The notes under the pieces were generated by a model that did no database searches, was not told the origin of the DNA, and was given only the letters and a program-made list of their open reading frames with translations. The position numbers were made by a program, and so were the translations under genes. From an uncultured bacterium (GTDB lineage Bacteria; Actinomycetota; Coriobacteriia; Coriobacteriales; Coriobacteriaceae), in NCBI GenBank assembly GCA_905215095.1, contig CAJMOL010000071.1:1-7344 (forward strand): DNA of 7,344 nucleotides, written 5' to 3'. Below, one piece after another: positions 1-4,912 of this stretch (position 1 is its first letter; each line of letters starts with the position of its first letter).

Positions 1-6
1 GTAAGG

Positions 7-41
7 AAGGGGCAAAGCCGACAGATGGCTTTGCCCCTTTT
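7..41 (+). terminator. Rho-independent terminator of an upstream gene
   Basis: A perfect 13-bp stem (7-19 pairing with 27-39, core GGGGCAAAGCC / GGCTTTGCCCC) encloses a 7-base loop and runs into TTTT at 38-41. This is the classic form of an intrinsic terminator read on the + strand. It probably ends a gene that lies before position 1. It also argues against the upstream ATG at 45 being the start of the dehydrogenase gene. Confidence 0.85.
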
Positions 42-46
42 GCTAT

Positions 47-106
47 GGTGCAAAGTGACCTGTCACCAATGCACAAGTTGGTGCAGGGGGCGGGTTACTT
101 TGCACC
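47..106. repeat. Long imperfect palindrome, REP-like intergenic element
   Basis: Arm 47-64 (begins GGTGCAAAGTGACC) pairs with 89-106 (ends GGTTACTTTGCACC) over 18 bp, with three G-T wobbles and no bulge. A second stem, CACCAA 64-69 with TTGGTG 78-83, is nested inside and shares base 64. The wobbles keep pairing intact as RNA while breaking strict DNA symmetry, which points to a folded element more than to a simple operator. The sequence TTGGTGCA/TTGCACCAA recurs inside it. It sits between the upstream terminator and the dehydrogenase start. It could be a dispersed REP/MITE-like palindrome or a 5' leader structure; the sequence alone cannot decide. Confidence 0.5.
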
Positions 107-137
107 AATTGTTATTGATGAAAGGGCGGATTTTCGT

Positions 138-1205
138 ATGGCGCTTCCCATGGTTTATGGCGGCCCCGGCCGGTATGTTCAGGGGCCGGGCGAACTTTCG
201 CGTCAGGGCAGGTATCTGTCATGGTTGGGCTGCGCTGCCTATGTCTTGTTTGACCAGGGCACCGAGGATCGGCTGTGCAGGCAGATCGTCGATGGATTTC
301 TGGACGAAGATCTAAGCGAGCCGTTCTTTAAGATTTATGACGGTCCGTGTACGGAAGAGGCCGTTGTAAAAATGGCCAAGGAAGCCCAGGCCGAGTATTG
401 TGACATGGTGGTGGGTATTGGCGGCGGCAAGATGCTCGATATCGCCAAGGCCGTTGCGTTTTATGCCGAGTTGCCGTTGTGCGTATGCCCCACGGCGGCT
501 TCGATGGACGGTCCGTGCAGCGCGATTTCGGTGCTGTATCACGAGGATGGATCGTTCGACCGCTACCTGATGCTCGAGAAGAATCCAGATCTGGTCGTGG
601 TCGATACCAACGTGGTCGCGGCGGCCCCACTGCGTATGACGGTCGCTGGTATGGGCGATGCGCTGGCAACGTATTTTGAGGCGCGTTCGTGCGCCGCGGC
701 GCATGGCGCCAACGAGCACGGTGGCGCGCCGGGGCACTTGGCCTTGGTTGTGGCTCGTGCCTGCTATGACACACTCATGGAGTGCGGCGTCGCTGCCAAG
801 CGCGATCTCAAAAAAGGGCGTACATCGCCGGCGGTTGAGCGCCTGATCGAGTGCAATATTCTGCTTTCGGGTGTTGGCTTTGAGGGCGGTGGCTTGGCGT
901 TGGCGCATGCCATCGCCAACGGGTTGACGATTCTGCCCGAGTGCAAGGCAATGCATGGCGAGGCCGTGGCATTTGGCCTGGTGGTGCAGCTGCGCTTGGA
1001 GCGTGCGCCCGAGCTTGATCAGGTGCTCGAGTTTTGCCAACGCGTCGGTCTGCCGACGACGCTCGAGGAGCTGGGCCTTGGCGAGATTTCCGATGCCGAT
1101 CTGCAGAGTGTTGCAAATGCGGTCTTTAGAAACGAGCGTAACATGGCCAACGAGCAGGCAAAGGTGACCAAACAAAAGCTCGTGCAGTTCATGTGCGAGG
1201 CATAG
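138..1205 (+). CDS. gldA: GldA-type glycerol dehydrogenase family protein
   Basis: This is an iron/zinc-type polyol dehydrogenase of 355 residues (the family is usually about 365). GldA enzymes oxidise glycerol to dihydroxyacetone with NAD+ in the cytoplasm. The family opening GPGRYVQGPGEL is at residues 9-20. The nucleotide-binding loop GIGGGK is at 93-98, and PTAASMDGPCSAISV follows at 118-132. The metal ligands expected for the family are all present: Asp174 in GMGDALATYFEA, His257 in LALAHAIANGLT and His273 in MHGEAVAFG. The ATG at 138 is preferred because AAAGGG lies 11 bases upstream and the family N-terminus begins right after it. An in-frame ATG at 45 would read through the palindrome and abuts the terminator, and one at 150 lacks a ribosome site. 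The exact polyol substrate cannot be told from sequence. The gene stands alone, with no dihydroxyacetone kinase in view. Confidence 0.88.
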   Translation: MALPMVYGGPGRYVQGPGELSRQGRYLSWLGCAAYVLFDQGTEDRLCRQIVDGFLDEDLSEPFFKIYDGPCTEEAVVKMAKEAQAEYCDMVVGIGGGKMLDIAKAVAFYAELPLCVCPTAASMDGPCSAISVLYHEDGSFDRYLMLEKNPDLVVVDTNVVAAAPLRMTVAGMGDALATYFEARSCAAAHGANEHGGAPGHLALVVARACYDTLMECGVAAKRDLKKGRTSPAVERLIECNILLSGVGFEGGGLALAHAIANGLTILPECKAMHGEAVAFGLVVQLRLERAPELDQVLEFCQRVGLPTTLEELGLGEISDADLQSVANAVFRNERNMANEQAKVTKQKLVQFMCEA

Positions 1206-1310
1206 CTTGGCACTTGATTGACCTTGTGCAATCGAGGCGGCGATGGGCCATGGGCTATTTGCCGCAAAGATGCGCCGCGTGTAATTTGCCCGAGGCGTGG
1301 GCCGATGGCG

Positions 1311-1316
1311 TATCAT
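1311..1316 (+). promoter_or_regulatory. Candidate -10 box for the iron-sulfur protein gene
   Basis: TATCAT matches five of six bases of the TATAAT consensus and lies 40 bp before the start codon at 1357. The best upstream partner, TTGCCC at 1286-1291, is 19 bp away, slightly long for a sigma-70-type promoter. The region 1206-1356 shows no convincing terminator for the preceding dehydrogenase gene, so read-through is also possible. Confidence 0.35.
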
Positions 1317-1356
1317 TGTCTCTTGCTTGTTTGCACTGCTCAGGGAGGGGCCGCGC

Positions 1357-2610
1357 ATGGCGCAGGAACACGATCTGTTTGATGACATTATCGAGATCAG
1401 CAAGGGTTTCGACTTTCTTAAAAACCCGCTTGGCGGTGTGACCGATGCACTCGATCCGTCGGCGCCTCAATGGAATCCTGCTGACTACAAGGAGCGCCCG
1501 CGCGGCAACACCATTCCGTGCCTGACCTGCAAAAACGAAAAGAGCGGCTGTACCGCGTGCATGGACGTGTGCCCGGTCAACGCTATCGAGGTCGAGGAAG
1601 ACGCCATCGAGATCCTCGACTCCTGTCGCAAGTGCGGCCTGTGCGCCGCTGCCTGTCCGACCGAGGCAATCATCTCGCCGCGCCTGGCGCCTAAAAACCT
1701 GTATGACGACATTGTCTCGGCGGCCACGAGCCACGAGACCGCCTACGTTACCTGCACGCGTGCCCTTAAGCGCATGCCGCGCGAAAACGAAGTCGTCGTT
1801 GCCTGCGTGGGCGATATTACGGCCGAGACCTGGTTCTCGGTGCTGGCGGACTATCCCAACGTGAGCGTGTACCTGCCGTTGGGCGTGTGCGATAAATGCC
1901 GCAACATCGGCGGTGAGGACATTCTGGGCGAGGCGATTGCGAAGGCCGAGGAGTGGTCCGGCACGGGTATGGGCCTGGAGGTCGACCCCAAGAGCCTCAA
2001 GTGCCATAAGCGCCGCGAGTACGAGCGCAAGGAGTACATGGAAAAGATCGCCCGCACCACGGGCCTGACGGTGACCAAGCTCAACCCGGCGACGGCGGCG
2101 CTGGCCTCGGTGACGCAAAAGCTCAAGGCCCATCGCCATCAGATTACCCAGCTGGAGCGCACGCTCAACACCATGTGCGGCACCACGACGACCAAGCGTC
2201 GCCGTTCGCTCACGCACGGGCGGCAGCTGGTGCTCTCGACGCTGCAAAACCACCCCGAGCTTGCCCAGAACATGCAGGTGAGCACGCCGGAGTGCGATTT
2301 TGACAAGTGCACGTCGTGCGGCGAGTGCGTCGATGTATGCCCCACGTTCGCCTGCGATTTGGTAGGAAGCGGCCGCTTTGCGTTGGAGTCCACGTATTGC
2401 TTGGGCTGCGGCGCCTGTGTCAAGGTTTGTCCCGAGCACGCGCTCAAGCTTGTTGAACACGACGCGTCCAATCTGGTCGTCGTCGATCCCGAAGCCGAGG
2501 AAAAGGCCGCCCAGAAGGCGAAGGCTCACGAAGAGGCTGAGAAGGTCAAGGCCGAAGCAAAGGCCAAGCTCGATAAGATGCTCGACCAGGTGGAAAAGCT
2601 CGCGGACTAG
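1357..2610 (+). CDS. Multi-cluster 4Fe-4S electron-transfer protein
   Basis: A soluble 417-residue protein with no signal peptide or membrane segment, built as ferredoxin domain, middle domain, ferredoxin domain, charged tail. The N-terminal pair has C58-x6-C65-x2-C68-x3-C72-P (lengthened first spacer, extra C55) and a canonical C90-x2-C93-x2-C96-x3-C100-P. The C-terminal pair is canonical twice: C318/C321/C324/C328-P and C348/C351/C354/C358-P. Four [4Fe-4S] clusters are therefore expected. The middle (about 125-310) carries C133, C150, the pair C178-x2-C181, and C216, with a VACVGD...LPLGVCDKC layout faintly like the MvhD/FrhD hydrogenase delta subunit. Residues 379-417 are rich in Lys, Glu and Ala and probably form a helix or coiled coil. 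The ATG at 1357 is chosen because GGGAGGGG (1343-1350) sits six bases upstream. No partner oxidoreductase lies next to it, so its donor and acceptor are unknown. Confidence 0.8.
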   Translation: MAQEHDLFDDIIEISKGFDFLKNPLGGVTDALDPSAPQWNPADYKERPRGNTIPCLTCKNEKSGCTACMDVCPVNAIEVEEDAIEILDSCRKCGLCAAACPTEAIISPRLAPKNLYDDIVSAATSHETAYVTCTRALKRMPRENEVVVACVGDITAETWFSVLADYPNVSVYLPLGVCDKCRNIGGEDILGEAIAKAEEWSGTGMGLEVDPKSLKCHKRREYERKEYMEKIARTTGLTVTKLNPATAALASVTQKLKAHRHQITQLERTLNTMCGTTTTKRRRSLTHGRQLVLSTLQNHPELAQNMQVSTPECDFDKCTSCGECVDVCPTFACDLVGSGRFALESTYCLGCGACVKVCPEHALKLVEHDASNLVVVDPEAEEKAAQKAKAHEEAEKVKAEAKAKLDKMLDQVEKLAD

Positions 2611-2637
2611 TCAGCGAGCTCTATCTCTGCTTCATTC

Positions 2638-2681
2638 GTGCCGCCGTGGCGTCCGGATTCGCCCGGATGCTGCGGCGGCGC
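2638..2681. other. 19-bp GC-rich hairpin between fdx-like gene and ychF
   Basis: Bases 2638-2656 pair with 2663-2681 without bulges (core GCCGCCG / CGGCGGC plus TCCGG / CCGGA, several G-T wobbles) around a six-base loop. The hairpin starts 28 bp after the stop codon of the iron-sulfur gene. It has no T-run after it, only CTATACTTAT, so it is at best a weak or atypical terminator. It directly abuts the candidate -10 box of ychF and would overlap the -35 region. Confidence 0.5.
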
Positions 2682-2687
2682 TATACT
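2682..2687 (+). promoter_or_regulatory. Candidate -10 box for ychF
   Basis: TATACT matches five of six consensus bases, 38 bp before the GTG start; an overlapping alternative is TATACA at 2688-2693. No good -35 hexamer is visible because that stretch is the GC-rich hairpin. A small dyad, AGTAC-CT-GTACT at 2700-2711, lies just downstream. Confidence 0.3.
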
Positions 2688-2714
2688 TATACAGTTTGAA
2701 GTACCTGTACTAAA

Positions 2715-2719
2715 AGGAG
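2715..2719 (+). promoter_or_regulatory. Ribosome binding site fixing the GTG start of ychF
   Basis: AGGAG lies five bases before GTG 2725. The next codons give [15 protein letters not shown], the exact N-terminal layout of YchF, so this GTG is the start. The longer in-frame reading back to 2638 would translate the intergenic hairpin. Confidence 0.85.
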
Positions 2720-2724
2720 CTGTC

Positions 2725-3801
2725 GTGTCCCTTTCCATCGGTATCGTGGGCCTGCCCAACGTGGGCAAGTCGACGCTGTTCACCGCGCTTACCAAAAAGA
2801 CTGGCCTTGCCGCCAACTATCCGTTTGCCACGATTGATCCCAACGTGGGTATCGTCGACGTGCCCGATAGCCGCCTGCAAAAGCTCGCCGACATCGTCAA
2901 CCCGGGTCGCATTGTGCCGGCGACGGTCGAGTTCGTCGACATCGCAGGTCTGGTGAAGGGCGCTAACGAGGGTGAGGGCCTGGGCAACCAGTTCTTGGCA
3001 AACATCCGCGAGACCGACGCCATCTGCGAGGTCGTGCGCTACTTTAAGGACCCCAACGTTATGCGTGAGGTGGGCCGCACGGGCGAGTTCGTCGACCCCG
3101 CCGGTGACGCCGACACCATCATGACCGAGCTCATCCTGGCCGACATGGGCACGCTCGAGAAGCAACTGCCCAAGCTCGAGAAGGAGGCCAAGCGCGACAA
3201 GGAGCTCATGCCCAAGTTCGAGGTCGCCAAGCGTCTGCTTGCCTGGCTCAACGAGGGCAAGCGCGCCGCATCCATGGAGATGACCGACGAGGAGCGTGCT
3301 GCCGCCAAGGGCCTGTTCCTGCTCACCATGAAGCCCATCCTGTATGTGGCCAACGTGGACGAGGATATGCTCAACGAGGACCTGGCGCCCATCGATGGCG
3401 TCAAGCCGCTGCCCATCTGCGCCAAGATTGAGGCCGAACTCTCCGAGCTCGATCCCGAGGACGCTGCTGACTACCTGGAGAGCCTGGGCCTGGAGCAGCC
3501 CGGCCTGGACGTGCTCGCGCAGGCAGCCTACAAGCTGCTTGGTCTGCAGTCGTTCTTTACGGCCGGCGAGATGGAGGTCAAGGCCTGGACGGTGCGTCAG
3601 GGCGCGACCGCCCCGCAGGCCGCCGGTGTCATCCACACCGACTTTGAGCGCGGCTTTATTAAGGCCGAGGTCATTGGCTATGACGACTACATCGAGCTCG
3701 GCGGCGAGCAGGGCGCCAAGGCCGCCGGCAAGCTGCGCATCGAGGGCAAAGAGTATGTCATGGCCGATGGCGACGTCGTACACTTCCGCTTTAACGTGTA
3801 A
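2725..3801 (+). CDS. ychF: Ribosome-binding ATPase YchF (OLA1 family)
   Basis: A universally conserved Obg-family P-loop NTPase of 358 residues (E. coli YchF has 363) that binds ribosomes, prefers ATP to GTP, and is linked to translation and oxidative-stress responses. The Walker A motif GLPNVGKS is at 9-16, the switch II motif DIAGL at 72-76, and NVDE at 210-213 replaces the usual NKxD, the known basis of ATP preference. A helical domain (about 130-200) follows. A C-terminal TGS-like domain covers about 276-358 (LQSFFTAG to the end), with [19 protein letters not shown] at 294-312. Compared with my recollection of E. coli YchF, the alignment is ungapped through residue 114, where the catalytic His is Arg here, and Cys35 is Ala. 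The gene is probably cotranscribed with the next one, whose ribosome site overlaps its stop codon. Confidence 0.96.
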   Translation: MSLSIGIVGLPNVGKSTLFTALTKKTGLAANYPFATIDPNVGIVDVPDSRLQKLADIVNPGRIVPATVEFVDIAGLVKGANEGEGLGNQFLANIRETDAICEVVRYFKDPNVMREVGRTGEFVDPAGDADTIMTELILADMGTLEKQLPKLEKEAKRDKELMPKFEVAKRLLAWLNEGKRAASMEMTDEERAAAKGLFLLTMKPILYVANVDEDMLNEDLAPIDGVKPLPICAKIEAELSELDPEDAADYLESLGLEQPGLDVLAQAAYKLLGLQSFFTAGEMEVKAWTVRQGATAPQAAGVIHTDFERGFIKAEVIGYDDYIELGGEQGAKAAGKLRIEGKEYVMADGDVVHFRFNV

Positions 3802-3812
3802 GGACGACGCGC

Positions 3813-4196
3813 ATGTTCAAATATGGCAAAAAAGCCGGCTACATGGGCATCGCGCTGCTGGTACTTGCAGTGCTTCCGCTGGTGGTCGCAGCGTGTGTTA
3901 TCCCCAACATTGGTCCCGAGGTGGCAACGAAGTTTAATGCCGCCGGCGAGGTGACGCGCTGGGGCAAGAGTTACGAGCTGCTGGCACTTCCGGTGCTCAA
4001 CCTGCTGTTGAGCGTGGCGACGTACTTTACGGCGGGACGCCAGGCAAAGAACAATGAGGATTCCGCCGCCATGGCGCGCATCGTGTGCGAGCGCTACTTG
4101 CGCAACGGCTGCATCACGGGCGTGTTCCTCAACGTAATCAACGTCTACTTTATGTACTCGGCGATTACCGGAACGGGCTTTGGCTTTGGTTTCTAG
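3813..4196 (+). CDS. Small DUF1648-type membrane protein
   Basis: A 127-residue protein with three predicted membrane helices at about 10-29, 53-73 and 98-119. Between the first two lies IPNIGPEVATKFNAAGEVTRWG (residues 30-51), which matches the DUF1648 signature (a short loop with a His/Lys-F-N-x-x-G-E pattern) seen in SdpI-like and other small membrane proteins. Biochemical function is unknown for most DUF1648 proteins; in Bacillus, SdpI gives immunity to a secreted toxin, but it has more helices than this one. AAGGA at 3800-3804 overlaps the ychF stop codon and lies eight bases before the ATG, so the two genes are probably one operon. The tail GTGFGFGF is glycine/phenylalanine rich. The gene ends nine bases before the convergent minus-strand gene. 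Confidence 0.75.
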   Translation: MFKYGKKAGYMGIALLVLAVLPLVVAACVIPNIGPEVATKFNAAGEVTRWGKSYELLALPVLNLLLSVATYFTAGRQAKNNEDSAAMARIVCERYLRNGCITGVFLNVINVYFMYSAITGTGFGFGF

Positions 4197-4205
4197 CTTG
4201 TCCTT

Positions 4206-4595
4206 TTAGGCAACGAGCCTGCACGCATATTCAATGGCTGCTGCGAGGCCGCCGCTCGATCGTGGTTTAAAGACCACATCGGCGGCGGCCTCGTTTTCGT
4301 ATCCGGCGCCGCGAAGGCAGAGCGCGATACCGGCTTCTAAAAGGAGGGGCAGGCCACGCTGGCTGGTTGCTATTACTACGGCCTGGTCAAGGGCGCAGCC
4401 GTGCGTTCGGCACTGAGCGGCGAGCTCGCCTCTCGCCGGGTCGGGGAGCAGTGCGGTCGCAACACGGCTCGATAGCAGCGTAAAGGCTGTGCGTTCGTCC
4501 GGGGAAAGGCATTCGGCCTCAACGACGACAAGCTTGGGCTGCGCGCCGTCTGAGCAGCGTGATTTCTGACGCATGCAAATTGAGCAAGCCGACAT
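4206..4595 (-). CDS. HAD-like protein lacking catalytic acids
   Basis: A 129-residue cytoplasmic protein. Residues 69-124 follow the C-terminal part of Cof/HAD-IIB phosphatases: a strand VVIATSQRGLPLLLEAGIAL (73-92) sits where the motif IV pattern GDSxNDLPMLxxAGxxVA belongs. It is followed by GYENEAAADVVFK, like the family's end of motif, and SGGLAAAIEYA near the C-terminus. The acids that bind Mg2+ are missing (ATSQRG in place of GDSxND), and the only motif-I-like strand, VVVEAE at 23-28, lacks DxDx[TV]. It is much shorter than a HAD enzyme with a cap. The start ATG at 4595 is supported by AGGAG (4602-4606) six bases upstream; a TTG at 4619 is inside the operator. Cys4-x2-Cys7 opens the protein. 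It probably does not catalyse phosphate transfer, and its role is unknown. It is divergent from the XRE gene. Confidence 0.6.
   Translation of the reverse strand: MSACSICMRQKSRCSDGAQPKLVVVEAECLSPDERTAFTLLSSRVATALLPDPARGELAAQCRTHGCALDQAVVIATSQRGLPLLLEAGIALCLRGAGYENEAAADVVFKPRSSGGLAAAIEYACRLVA
4244..4297 (+). terminator. Large hairpin terminator for the ychF operon
   Basis: A perfect 12-bp stem (CGAGGCCGCCGC 4244-4255 with GCGGCGGCCTCG 4282-4293) continues inward through CGAT/ATCG and GTGGT/ACCAC, with single-base bulges at 4256 and 4261, to the loop TTTAAAG. TTTT follows at 4294-4297. On the + strand it would stop transcription from ychF and the DUF1648 gene. There is no T-run on the minus strand. 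The whole structure lies inside the C-terminal coding region of the convergent HAD-like gene. Confidence 0.7.
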
Positions 4596-4601
4596 AGAAA
4601 A

Positions 4602-4606
4602 CTCCT
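4602..4606 (-). promoter_or_regulatory. Ribosome binding site of the HAD-like gene
   Basis: On the minus strand AGGAG precedes ATG 4595 by six bases. It fixes the start of the HAD-like gene and, by its strength, supports this small frame being a real gene. Confidence 0.75.
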
Positions 4607-4617
4607 GTATATTCGGC

Positions 4618-4643
4618 AAAACGTAAACTATAGTTTACGTTTT
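4618..4643. promoter_or_regulatory. Perfect 26-bp palindrome: probable operator and divergent promoters
   Basis: The half AAAACGTAAACTA (4618-4630) is followed by its exact reverse complement (4631-4643) with no spacer. The centre gives TATAGT (five of six matches to the -10 consensus) on the + strand at 4629-4634 and on the minus strand at 4627-4632. Predicted transcripts would begin near 4641 (+) and near 4620 (-). The minus transcript would have a leader of about 25 bases containing the AGGAG site. Recognisable -35 boxes are poor on both sides. The site lies between the divergent HAD-like and XRE genes, so autoregulation by the XRE protein is the natural inference. No T-rich terminator role is likely because no gene ends here. 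Confidence 0.8.
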
Positions 4644-4671
4644 TGTTTTGCTCCATTTCAAACTCGTCTGC

Positions 4672-4890
4672 ATGAATGAGCATGCGAAACAGATTCTTGG
4701 CGAGCGAGTTGAGCGGACGCGCAAGGCCCTTGGTATCTCCAAGGTCGATTTTTGCGTGGCGACAGGAATCAGCCGACCCTACCTCGACCGAATCGAAGAT
4801 GGGACGGCAAATTTCACGCTCAAGGTTTTATTTAAGATCGCGCCCGCGCTTGGCATGACGGTATCGGAGCTTCTCGAGGGCATCGAATAG
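4672..4890 (+). CDS. XRE-family helix-turn-helix regulator
   Basis: A 72-residue single-domain DNA-binding protein of the HTH_3/XRE (Cro/C1) type. The five-helix fold spans about residues 6-68. Helix 2 is near 23-31 (SKVDFCVAT), and the recognition helix is SRPYLDRIEDG at 34-44, with the conserved run-out TLKVLFKIAPALGMTVSELL at 49-68. No second domain for ligand or partner binding is present. It lies 28 bp after the palindrome, so it is a good candidate for the palindrome-binding repressor of both itself and the HAD-like gene. No Shine-Dalgarno sequence precedes the ATG at 4672; an in-frame TTG at 4648 would add eight residues but has no ribosome site either. Weak initiation may keep the repressor scarce. 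The leader is notably AT-rich compared with the window. Confidence 0.85.
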   Translation: MNEHAKQILGERVERTRKALGISKVDFCVATGISRPYLDRIEDGTANFTLKVLFKIAPALGMTVSELLEGIE

Positions 4891-4912
4891 GGGATACCCG
4901 TCGAAAACTGAA

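Noticed and set aside
45..137. Upstream ATG at 45 as the start of the dehydrogenase
   Set aside because: It would add 31 residues with no family match, begins right after the terminator T-run, translates the palindrome, and has no ribosome site.
312..1403. Long minus-strand open frame of 363 codons opposite the dehydrogenase
   Set aside because: It mirrors a clear GldA-family gene, its translation shows no family motif, and it runs past the gene into the intergenic region. It is a by-product of high GC content.
1255..2529. 424-codon minus-strand open frame opposite the iron-sulfur protein
   Set aside because: The + strand reading has four ferredoxin motifs and a good ribosome site. The antisense product is Arg/Ala/Leu-rich low-complexity sequence with no recognisable fold.
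2710..3783. 357-codon minus-strand open frame opposite ychF
   Set aside because: The + strand is an unmistakable YchF. The reverse frame is a leucine/glycine/histidine-rich shadow.
3888..3899. Lipoprotein signal (VAAC, Cys28) in the DUF1648 protein
   Set aside because: The text fits a lipobox, but the DUF1648 loop follows directly and two further membrane helices come after. The first helix is better read as a membrane segment, and an isolated lipobox match is weak evidence.
4891..4912. Shared terminator between the convergent XRE and ansA genes
   Set aside because: Only a 3-bp GGG/CCC pairing around GATA is visible and there is no T-run on either strand.
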